DNA from: Spartobacteria bacterium UBA5019
Lineage (GTDB): Bacteria; Verrucomicrobiota; Verrucomicrobiia; Chthoniobacterales; Terrimicrobiaceae
Assembly: GCA_002396485.1 (NCBI GenBank)
Contig: DGXZ01000077.1
Location: 1 to 11,098 of the forward strand
Length of the DNA: 11,098 bases
Direction: 5' to 3'
Below, one piece after another: positions 1 through 7,227 of the stretch. Numbering within the stretch: the first letter of the stretch is position 1; every line of letters starts with the position of its first letter. The notes below the pieces were generated by a model that worked only from the letters and a program-made list of their open reading frames with translations, was not told the DNA's origin and did no database searches. A program made the position numbers and the translations under genes.

Positions 1-2
1 AA

Positions 3-30
3 GGTTTAACAAAAGGTTTCATCCTGTCAA
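3..30 (-). promoter_or_regulatory. Candidate promoter reading leftward out of the window
   Basis: On the minus strand a perfect -35 hexamer TTGACA (positions 30-25) is followed after 16 nt by TAAACC (positions 8-3), which is preceded by TG plus one base, an extended -10 arrangement. The -10 matches the consensus at only three of six positions. If real, it drives a divergently transcribed gene left of the window. This is motif matching only, with no gene visible to support it. Confidence 0.25.
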
Positions 31-50
31 CGCGATGCGTGCTGGGGTTT

Positions 51-97
51 TTGAAGCGTGGAACTTTTGTAAAAATGGAATTTCCTTTCGCATTCCA
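51..97 (+). promoter_or_regulatory. Possible promoter and operator-like dyad before the ROK gene
   Basis: A TTGAAG (51-56) and an extended -10-like TGT-AAAAAT (68-76) lie upstream of the ROK gene; their 14-nt spacing is short, so the match is weak. Overlapping the -10 and the expected start of transcription is a perfect dyad, TGGAAT (76-81) and ATTCCA (92-97), separated by 10 nt. A dyad in this position could be a repressor operator. The rest of the first 126 bases shows no convincing gene. Confidence 0.25.
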
Positions 98-126
98 ATG
101 GCTAAAAGACGGCTTCCCACCATACC

Positions 127-1164
127 ATGAAAACCATTTTTATCGGCACGGACAGCGGCGCAACCACCTCGAAGACCTGCGGGGTTTACGAAGACGGCAC
201 GCCGATCACTTTGAATCTCGCGCAGAGTTCCACAAACGCCCAGCTTGGCACCAAGGCCGTTGTCGATGGATGGATCGAGGGCGTGGAAAAATTTCTCGCG
301 GAAAACAACCTCGCTTGGGACCAGGTGAAGGGAGTCGGGCTCGCGATTCCCGGTCCTTACCTCGCTTACGGCGTGCTGGACCACACAGCAAACCTCCCCG
401 CGAACTTCGAGGGTTGGAATTTTGTTTCTGATTATTCGGCAGCCATCGACAGCCGTGCCGGACGAAAAATCCCGCTCGTGGCGGGAAACGACGGCAACTA
501 CGGCGGAGTTGCCGAGGCGGCGAAAGTGCGCGGCGACAAAAAAGCGGGCGTCATCATGCTCGCGCCCGGCTCCGGTCTTGGTGCCGCTTACATCAGTCCC
601 GAAGGACTGCCGCTCGAAGGCGACACGCTGGCCGGCATGGAGGCGGGTCACATGCCTTCGCCGCTGCATTTGCTCGGTCTCCCTGTTTTCCAATGCGGCT
701 GCGGTCGCGACTGGGGCTGCGTGGAAGCCTACACGAGCATTTCCGGACTGGCTCAGTATCTGGAGCATCTCCTGCCAAAGCATCCCGACCATGAGTTCCA
801 CCGCTCCGACAAGACGCCGAAGGAAAAAACGCTTTCGCTCCGCACTCTTGCGCAAAAGGGCGACGCTTTGGCACTCGAGATTTTTGATTTTCAAGCCAAG
901 GCCCTTGGAATTCATGTGGCGAATCTTTCCATGGCGTTGGATGCCGAGTTTGTGGTGATCGGCGGGGGACTCATCGACCCGCATGCGACGACCGAGGCGT
1001 TCAGGGAGCGATACTTTGGCGGAATCCGGGCTGCCGCCGAACCGTGGCTTTTCCCCGTGCAGCGCCGCACCATGAAAATCCTTCCGGCGGCGATGGGCGA
1101 GCTTTCTCAAGCCGTCGGAGCGGCGCTCGTCGCGCTGTACACATCCCGCAAAAACGCGGCCTGA
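127..1164 (+). CDS. ROK-family sugar kinase-like protein
   Basis: A 345-residue protein of the ROK (repressor, ORF, kinase) family in the sugar kinase/Hsp70/actin superfamily. It would transfer phosphate from ATP to a hexose in the cytoplasm; the substrate cannot be read from the sequence. Seen: an N-terminal phosphate loop D9-S-G-A-T-T, the catalytic-site motif N121-D122-G-N124, a glycine-rich ATP loop G148-S-G-L-G, the sugar-binding ExGH motif (E172-H175), a cysteine cluster C190-x-C192...C198 followed by E200 that together with H175 would bind zinc, and a second glycine-rich element near 279-282 (GGGL). There is no N-terminal helix-turn-helix, so it is a kinase-type and not a repressor-type member. 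The cysteine loop is one residue longer than the usual CxCGxxGCxE spacing. The ATG at 127 is the only start that keeps the phosphate loop near the N-terminus; it has no Shine-Dalgarno sequence. It ends 59 nt before leuB, with no visible functional link. Confidence 0.88.
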   Translation: MKTIFIGTDSGATTSKTCGVYEDGTPITLNLAQSSTNAQLGTKAVVDGWIEGVEKFLAENNLAWDQVKGVGLAIPGPYLAYGVLDHTANLPANFEGWNFVSDYSAAIDSRAGRKIPLVAGNDGNYGGVAEAAKVRGDKKAGVIMLAPGSGLGAAYISPEGLPLEGDTLAGMEAGHMPSPLHLLGLPVFQCGCGRDWGCVEAYTSISGLAQYLEHLLPKHPDHEFHRSDKTPKEKTLSLRTLAQKGDALALEIFDFQAKALGIHVANLSMALDAEFVVIGGGLIDPHATTEAFRERYFGGIRAAAEPWLFPVQRRTMKILPAAMGELSQAVGAALVALYTSRKNAA

Positions 1165-1186
1165 AGCCATCCGAAAGTCGCCGCGC

Positions 1187-1215
1187 TTGATTCAGGCGAT
1201 GCCAAAAGATATACC
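1187..1215 (+). promoter_or_regulatory. Candidate leuB promoter giving a near-leaderless mRNA
   Basis: TTGATT (1187-1192), a 17-nt spacer and TATACC (1210-1215) each match the sigma-70 consensus at four of six positions, with ideal spacing. Transcription would start near 1221-1223, directly at the leuB ATG at 1224. The lack of any Shine-Dalgarno sequence before leuB fits a leaderless or near-leaderless transcript. Confidence 0.4.
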
Positions 1216-1223
1216 CTGCCGCC

Positions 1224-2327
<1,104 letters not shown>

Positions 2328-2338
2328 AAAACTAAATC

Positions 2339-2368
2339 TTGACGCCAGTCTCGATCAAAATGAATCAT
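2339..2368 (+). promoter_or_regulatory. Candidate promoter of the mre operon
   Basis: TTGACG (2339-2344, five of six consensus matches) and AATCAT (2363-2368, four of six) are separated by 18 nt in the gap after leuB. Transcription from here would give a leader of roughly 85 nt before mreB. The position, just after leuB and at the largest gap ahead of mreB, suits a promoter for the cell-shape operon. This is motif inference only. Confidence 0.35.
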
Positions 2369-2406
2369 TACCCTCTCACCAACATTCTGGCGCATCACCT
2401 GCCGCT

Positions 2407-2424
2407 GAAGGCTGTTCTGCCTTC
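2407..2424 (+). promoter_or_regulatory. Perfect hairpin in the mreB leader
   Basis: GAAGGC (2407-2412), a 6-nt loop TGTTCT, and GCCTTC (2419-2424) form a perfect 6-bp stem, 38 nt before the mreB start. No T-run follows, so it is not a standard intrinsic terminator for leuB. It could be an mRNA leader structure or a protein-binding dyad. The rest of the gap (2328-2462) shows no gene. Confidence 0.4.
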
Positions 2425-2462
2425 CCCGACCGGCCGCTCCACCAACTTTTCCATAACATTCG

Positions 2463-3500
2463 ATGTTTGATAATCTTCTGGGACTCTTTTCAAGCGACAT
2501 AGGCATTGATCTGGGGACCGCCAACACTCTGGTCTTTGTGAAAGACCAAGGTATCGTCCTGCGCGAACCCTCCGTCGTTGCCGTACAACAGGGAACCAAT
2601 CGCGTTCTTGCCGTCGGCAATGAAGCGAAGCGAATGCTCGGCCGCACGCCTGGCAACATTGTCGCCATTCGTCCCTTGAAAGATGGCGTGATCGCTGACT
2701 TTGAGATCACCGAAGCCATGCTCCGCCACTTCATCAGCAAGGTGCACAATCGCCGTCGCATGGTTCGCCCGCGCGTGGTTGTCGCCGTGCCCAGCGGCAT
2801 TACCGAGGTCGAAAAACGGGCCGTCAAAGACTCCGCCACCCACGCCGGCGCTCGCGAGGTTTATCTGATCGAAGAACCCATGGCGGCGGCCATCGGCGTG
2901 GGACTTCCCGTTCAAGACGCCGCAGGCAACATGATCGTGGACATCGGTGGAGGAACCACAGAAGTCGCCCTCATTTCGCTTTCAGGAATTGTTTTCAGCC
3001 GCAGCGTTCGCGTGGCGGGCGATGAACTCGACGAGGCCATCACGAACTACATGAAGCGCGCCTACAACCTCATGATTGGCGAGCGCACAGCCGAGGAGAT
3101 CAAGATCAAGATCGGCTCGGCCTATAAATTGGAAAAGGAAGTCGGCCTCGAGGTGAAAGGACGCGACCTTGTCGCAGGTCTTCCAAAAACCATTTCCATA
3201 TCCTCTCAGGAAATCCGCGAGGCTCTCATGGAGCCGCTCTCCACCATCGTGGACTCCGTTCGCATCACTCTTGAGCGATGCCCTCCCGAGTTGTCCGCCG
3301 ATCTCGTCGATCGCGGGCTTGTTCTCGCCGGCGGCGGAGCGCTCCTGCGCGGTTTGGACCGTCTCATTGCCGAGGCGACCGGGCTTCCCGTGCATGTCGC
3401 GGAAGATCCGCTCAGCGCGGTAGCCGAAGGCACGGGACGAGCGCTCTCGGAGTTGAAATTCCTCAAAGCCGTCTCTGCGGAGCGTCCGCACGGGCGCTGA
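2463..3500 (+). CDS. mreB: Rod shape-determining protein MreB
   Basis: A 345-residue bacterial actin. It polymerises with ATP into membrane-bound filaments that place the peptidoglycan elongation machinery (MreC, MreD, RodA, PBP2) along the lateral wall. Seen: a short hydrophobic N-terminus (MFDNLLGLFS) of the kind that anchors MreB to the inner membrane, phosphate loop 1 DIGIDLGTANT (12-22), phosphate loop 2 IVDIGGGTTEVA (158-169), and the adenosine motif LVLAGGGALLRGLD (286-299). Length is normal for the family (about 345). The ATG at 2463 places the anchor and loop 1 at the expected distance from the N-terminus. No Shine-Dalgarno sequence precedes it. It is the first gene of the mreB-mreC-mreD-mrdA cluster; a 40-nt gap holding a palindrome separates it from mreC. 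Confidence 0.98.
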   Translation: MFDNLLGLFSSDIGIDLGTANTLVFVKDQGIVLREPSVVAVQQGTNRVLAVGNEAKRMLGRTPGNIVAIRPLKDGVIADFEITEAMLRHFISKVHNRRRMVRPRVVVAVPSGITEVEKRAVKDSATHAGAREVYLIEEPMAAAIGVGLPVQDAAGNMIVDIGGGTTEVALISLSGIVFSRSVRVAGDELDEAITNYMKRAYNLMIGERTAEEIKIKIGSAYKLEKEVGLEVKGRDLVAGLPKTISISSQEIREALMEPLSTIVDSVRITLERCPPELSADLVDRGLVLAGGGALLRGLDRLIAEATGLPVHVAEDPLSAVAEGTGRALSELKFLKAVSAERPHGR

Positions 3501-3516
3501 CCGGATTCAATCGGGT

Positions 3517-3531
3517 GGAAGTTGAACTTCC
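3517..3531 (+). promoter_or_regulatory. Perfect palindrome between mreB and mreC
   Basis: GGAAGTT-G-AACTTCC is a perfect 7-bp dyad around one central base, ending 9 nt before the mreC ATG. In RNA it can form a 5-6 bp hairpin that would include the only purine-rich, Shine-Dalgarno-like stretch (GGTGGAAG) before mreC. A role in setting mreC translation relative to mreB is inferred and not shown. Confidence 0.45.
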
Positions 3532-3540
3532 TCTTTGTCG

Positions 3541-4350
3541 ATGAACAGACTCAACATGGCGCTGGTGGTGGCAGTATTGGCCGTGGCGATTTATTTTTCC
3601 ACGATCTCGCCGGCTTCCATGCAGTCGATGCAATCGACCTTCATGTCTTTGCTCTCGCCCTTTTTTCGCACCGGCAGCGCCGTGCAGGAAAATATCGGGT
3701 CCGTCGGCCGCCGCTTACAAACGCTCGATGAGCTGGAGGTCGAAAATAAAAAACTCTCCGTCGAAAACCGGGAACTCCGCGCCGAAAACAACCTCCTCAA
3801 CGAACTGGAAGTGGAAAACAACCGCCTTCGCATGTCTCTCGATTTCCGCGAGCGCTCGAGCTTCAAGCTCATGCCGGCCCGCATCATCTCGAGGGATTCC
3901 TCCACGTGGTGGAATACGATTCGGGTCAACCGTGGATTCGAGGATGGCGTCGAAGCCGATATGCCCGTGGTTACCGACCTGGGTGTTGTGGGAAAAACCA
4001 CCACGGTCTCGAAAAATGAAGCCATCGTTGTTTTGATCACCGATGAAACCTGCCGCATCGCGGCCAAGATCGACGGCACACGCGAGCAGGGGATCATCAC
4101 CGGCGTCCGCATTCAGGAAAAAGCCACCGAAGGCTTGCTGCAAATGAATTTCCTGTCCAAGAGCGCGAAGATTTCCCCCTCCCAGCAGGTGCTCACTGCA
4201 GGCGTTGCGCATGGATCCTTTCCCCCCGGTCTGGTTATTGGACGCATCAAGGAATTCCGCCTCCGTGCTCTCGATGGCCAGGCTATTGTCGAGCCGGCGG
4301 TGAACCTCGCGTCGGTGGAGGATGTTTTTGTTCTGATCGGCAAAAAATGA
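3541..4350 (+). CDS. mreC: Rod shape-determining protein MreC
   Basis: A 269-residue bitopic inner-membrane protein that links cytoplasmic MreB/MreD to the periplasmic elongation enzymes and is known in other bacteria to activate PBP2. Seen: a short cytoplasmic N-terminus, one transmembrane helix at about residues 5-21, a charged coiled coil at about 58-100 with repeated leucine heptads and two copies of an ELEVEN(K/N) unit, then the beta-rich periplasmic domain (about 108-269) with the MreC-type stretch P-A-R-I-I-S-R-D (112-119), DLGVVGK (146-152) and a C-terminal VEDVFVL. Length is typical. I chose ATG at 3541; a TTG two codons earlier (3535) is in frame and cannot be excluded. The stop overlaps the mreD start (ATGA at 4347), which indicates translational coupling. 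Confidence 0.95.
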   Translation: MNRLNMALVVAVLAVAIYFSTISPASMQSMQSTFMSLLSPFFRTGSAVQENIGSVGRRLQTLDELEVENKKLSVENRELRAENNLLNELEVENNRLRMSLDFRERSSFKLMPARIISRDSSTWWNTIRVNRGFEDGVEADMPVVTDLGVVGKTTTVSKNEAIVVLITDETCRIAAKIDGTREQGIITGVRIQEKATEGLLQMNFLSKSAKISPSQQVLTAGVAHGSFPPGLVIGRIKEFRLRALDGQAIVEPAVNLASVEDVFVLIGKK

Positions 4351-4901
4351 ACAAAACCCTCATCGATCTGGCAGCTTTGTTCGCGGGAGTCGTTCTGGCA
4401 TTCATTATTCAGGACGCGCTTCCTCCCATGACCGATCTTCATGGCGCCCATGTTTTGCTGGTACCCATGGTTTTTTGTTTTGCAGCCATGGTACTGCCTT
4501 TTGCGGCAATGTTGGTGGCTGCGTTTTATACCGGCTTTCTTAGCGATCTCATGTATCTGCATGTTGTCGGGGGAAGGGTTGAAATTCCCCTTGGCTCGTC
4601 TATCGTTTTTTTTGTGATTCTCGGAAGCATCGCCAGCGGATTCCAGCCAGCTATGAAGAGCCGCAATGTTTGGCCCTTCGTGGTGTTGAGTGGGGTCGGA
4701 ACCTCCGGTTATTTGCTCCTTCAATTCTTAACCATTACCTTGCAACGCGGTGGCTTCCTCTGGGAACCAGCCGTGTCATGGCGCATCCTCGCGCCAGGCC
4801 TCATGGCCGCGCTCATTGCACCTCTGTTCTACTGGACTCTGTCGCAAATGGACCGCTTAATCCCTGATGGCTCGCGCAAAATGAGACCCATCAATAGATG
4901 A
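4347..4901 (+). CDS. mreD: Rod shape-determining protein MreD
   Basis: A 184-residue polytopic inner-membrane protein of the elongation complex. The sequence itself is poorly conserved in this family, so the call rests on length, topology and position. Seen: about five to six hydrophobic segments, near residues 5-25, 34-52, 53-71, 80-98, 108-132 and 145-165, and a short basic C-terminal tail. The residues F64-L-S-D-L fit the MreD pattern of a conserved aspartate in the third membrane segment. Both ends overlap its neighbours by ATGA (mreC stop/mreD start at 4347-4350, mreD stop/mrdA start at 4898-4901), the tightest coupling in the window. There is no Shine-Dalgarno sequence, so translation probably depends on ribosomes ending mreC. 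Confidence 0.9.
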   Translation: MNKTLIDLAALFAGVVLAFIIQDALPPMTDLHGAHVLLVPMVFCFAAMVLPFAAMLVAAFYTGFLSDLMYLHVVGGRVEIPLGSSIVFFVILGSIASGFQPAMKSRNVWPFVVLSGVGTSGYLLLQFLTITLQRGGFLWEPAVSWRILAPGLMAALIAPLFYWTLSQMDRLIPDGSRKMRPINR

Positions 4902-7171
4902 AGCGCACCCGGCCGAGATCACGCATTATTTTTCTCGCGCTGCTCATTCTTTTGAGCTTTGGAGGCATTCTTCTCCGGTTGTGGAATGTCCAGATCGTGC
5001 GTGGTTCGGAATACGCCTCGAAGATCAACACCAGCTCGCAAGTGACCGTCCGCCTGCCCGCCGTCCGTGGCGAAATCCTCGACCGGAATGGCATCAAGCT
5101 CGTGGAAAACCGTGCCAGCTTCGAAGTCGATTTCTACCTGCCCGACATGGTGCGTGCCTACCGCGAGAGCAAGGGCAGCGTGCCTATTACGACCTACCGT
5201 GGCCGTGTTCATAATATGCCCCGCGACCTCAAGGAGGCTGATGTGGTCAAAATTGTTTCCGAGACCGTCATTCCCCGCATGGAAGAACTGGGAGTTGCGA
5301 GGGACTACAATGCCAACGCCCTTCAGATCCACTACCGCACGAATCGCGAGGTACCTTACAACTACCGTCAGGATTTGGACTTTGACGAGATGGCGATCTT
5401 TTCCGAGAAAAACCTCGGTCTCGCCGGCGTGAATGTGAGCGTGAAGCCGGTGCGCTGGTACGTTTACGGCGCCATGGCCTCCCACCTTCTCGGCTATGTC
5501 GGCTCCCCGCACGAACTCGATAAGCTTCCCGACCTGCGCGACTTCAATTTCTACGAACCCGACCTCGAGGGAAAAACCCAGCTCGAGCTTTTCCTCAACG
5601 AGCAGCTCAAAGGCAACCCCGGCTCTCGAATCCTGCAGCGAAATGCGAAGGGCGTCATCGAGGGAGAGGTCGGACGTCGCGAGCCTATGCAGGGCAACAA
5701 CGCCTATCTGACCATCGATGCAAAAATCCAATTCATCGCCGAGCAGGCCCTGCGCGTCGTCGGTCGTGGCGCCGCCGTGGTCGTCGATCCCCGGAATGGC
5801 GATATCCTCGCCATGGCATCCGTCCCCTCGTATGATCCCAATGTGTTCATCCCATCCATTTCCGCTTCGAAGTGGACAGAGATCAATAAGGATGAAACCA
5901 ATCCTCTCGTGAACCGCGCCATTAGCGCCTACGCGCCTGGTTCGACCTACAAGGTGCCCATCGCACTCGCCGGCATGCGCGCAGGGGTTGGAGAGAAATC
6001 ATTCAGTTGCTACGGAGGTGTCCAATACGGCAACAAATACATGAAGTGCTGGATCGCTGAAAAAAAACGCACCCACGGTCAGCTCTCCCTCGAGGATGCG
6101 CTCAAGGTTTCCTGCAACGCTTACTTTTACCAATTCGGTAACGCCGCCGGGATCGAACAGATCGTCGCCATGGGCAATATGCTCGGCCTTGGCCAAAAGT
6201 CCGGTATCCCCATCTCGGGTGAGTCACCCGGTGTTCTCCCAGGACCGGAGTGGCTTTCGGCCGCAAATCCCCGCGCCCGTTGGTCCAACGGCCTCACGGC
6301 AAATACCGCCATCGGCCAGGGCGATGTTCTGGCCTCACCACTCCAGATGGCCATGGTTACCGCCGCCGTTGCCAATGGCGGCACGGTTTACTACCCCCGC
6401 CTCATCGACCGGATTATCGACCAGACTGGCGAGATCGTCTCTCAAGAGCCTCCACGCATCCGCGCAAATATCGTTACCGATGGCGGCATCACTCCCGAAC
6501 AGGTCGCCAAAGTCCGCAAGGGCATGTGGAATGTTGTGAACGAAGGAGGTGGCACCGCCGGTCGTGCTGCGAACCCCAAACTCATAACCGCCGGCAAAAC
6601 AGGCACTGCCCAGTTTTGGCGCTCGGGAAAAAAGGACAACCACACCTGGTTCATTTCCTTCGCTCCCTATGACAATCCCGAATATGTTGTCGTCGTGTTT
6701 GTCCAAGGCGCAAAGTCCGGCGGTGGAGTCTCCGCACCCATCGCGGCAAAAATTCTCGAGGGAATCCGAAAATACAAGTCCGGCGAGGAGGATATTCAGC
6801 TCGCCGCACTCGAGCCTGCCAAAGGAAACTTTCTCTTCACCGAAAGTGTGAATTTTGACCGTGAGGTTGCTGCCGCCACAAAGCTTCATGATGATGGCGA
6901 GACCGCCGAGAATCCCTCCGCCGCCGGCCAGGAAAACCGGCCCAATGCCTCTCCCAATGTGCGCGAGGAGGCCGATGCCGCAGGCCGGGTGAAAAACAAG
7001 CCAAAGCCCGCCGATTCCGAGGCCCCCGCGCCGAAGCCCGCCCCTGCCACTCCAGTTTCCACCCCCAAACCCAACCCCATCCAGAACATCTTCAATTTCA
7101 TCGGAGGCAAGCGGGAGAACTCCAGCGGCTCTGACCAAAAGAAAAAAACCGAAAAGCCACCGGCCCGATGA
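4898..7171 (+). CDS. mrdA: Penicillin-binding protein 2 (peptidoglycan transpeptidase)
   Basis: A 757-residue class B penicillin-binding protein that cross-links peptidoglycan during lateral wall growth. Seen: a cytoplasmic basic N-terminus, one transmembrane anchor at about 10-27, the PBP dimerisation/pedestal domain starting at VRGEILDRNG (56-65), a linker to about 270, then the transpeptidase domain with all three catalytic motifs: S349-T-Y-K352 (acylation serine), S405-C-N407 and K567-T-G569. The fold appears complete near residue 628. About 110 further residues follow, rich in Pro, Ala, Lys and Glu (especially 660-757), making the protein about 120 residues longer than E. coli PBP2 (633); this tail would be periplasmic and disordered. 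The start overlaps the mreD stop by ATGA. Position directly after mreBCD supports the elongation role over the division paralogue FtsI. RodA, its polymerase partner, is not encoded in the window. Confidence 0.95.
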   Translation: MKRTRPRSRIIFLALLILLSFGGILLRLWNVQIVRGSEYASKINTSSQVTVRLPAVRGEILDRNGIKLVENRASFEVDFYLPDMVRAYRESKGSVPITTYRGRVHNMPRDLKEADVVKIVSETVIPRMEELGVARDYNANALQIHYRTNREVPYNYRQDLDFDEMAIFSEKNLGLAGVNVSVKPVRWYVYGAMASHLLGYVGSPHELDKLPDLRDFNFYEPDLEGKTQLELFLNEQLKGNPGSRILQRNAKGVIEGEVGRREPMQGNNAYLTIDAKIQFIAEQALRVVGRGAAVVVDPRNGDILAMASVPSYDPNVFIPSISASKWTEINKDETNPLVNRAISAYAPGSTYKVPIALAGMRAGVGEKSFSCYGGVQYGNKYMKCWIAEKKRTHGQLSLEDALKVSCNAYFYQFGNAAGIEQIVAMGNMLGLGQKSGIPISGESPGVLPGPEWLSAANPRARWSNGLTANTAIGQGDVLASPLQMAMVTAAVANGGTVYYPRLIDRIIDQTGEIVSQEPPRIRANIVTDGGITPEQVAKVRKGMWNVVNEGGGTAGRAANPKLITAGKTGTAQFWRSGKKDNHTWFISFAPYDNPEYVVVVFVQGAKSGGGVSAPIAAKILEGIRKYKSGEEDIQLAALEPAKGNFLFTESVNFDREVAAATKLHDDGETAENPSAAGQENRPNASPNVREEADAAGRVKNKPKPADSEAPAPKPAPATPVSTPKPNPIQNIFNFIGGKRENSSGSDQKKKTEKPPAR

Positions 7172-7227
7172 ACTCTCTTAACCCATGCTCCCCGGGGAGC
7201 GCTCCAACTACCAACCACAAATGTTAG
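7168..7227 (+). CDS. Possible 19-codon leader ORF coupling mrdA to rng
   Basis: An ATG at 7168 overlaps the mrdA stop as ATGA, the same junction type used twice earlier in the operon. The frame stays open for 19 codons (MNSLNPCSPGSAPTTNHKC), runs through the GC-rich palindrome at 7187-7200, and stops with TAG at 7225-7227, overlapping the rng ATG (7221) within ATGTTAG. It could hand terminating ribosomes on to rng, which has no Shine-Dalgarno sequence of its own. The peptide resembles nothing I recognise; its value would be in being translated. A chance open frame of this length is quite possible. Confidence 0.3.
   Translation: MNSLNPCSPGSAPTTNHKC
7187..7205 (+). repeat. Overlapping perfect palindromes before rng
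   Basis: GCTCCCCGGGGAGC (7187-7200) is a 14-nt perfect palindrome, and GGAGCGCTCC (7196-7205) a second 10-nt one that shares its right arm. In RNA the middle GGAGC can pair with the GCTCC on either side; the upstream pairing (5 bp, CCGG loop) should be the stronger. The purine stretch GGGGAG, the nearest ribosome-binding-like sequence, is inside the structure but 21 nt from the rng start. Confidence 0.5.

Noticed and set aside
19..1170. Long minus-strand open frame opposite the ROK gene
   Set aside because: It is the shadow of a GC-rich coding strand. Its translation is Arg/His-rich with no motif, while the + frame carries complete ROK motifs.
4570..4590. Inverted repeat GGGGAA/TTCCCC
   Set aside because: It lies within mreD coding sequence, 6 bp only, with no T-run; likely chance.
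6335..7138. Minus-strand open frame under the PBP2 tail, glycine-rich
   Set aside because: Its glycine richness mirrors the proline/alanine codons of the PBP2 tail. The + frame continues unbroken from the transpeptidase domain.
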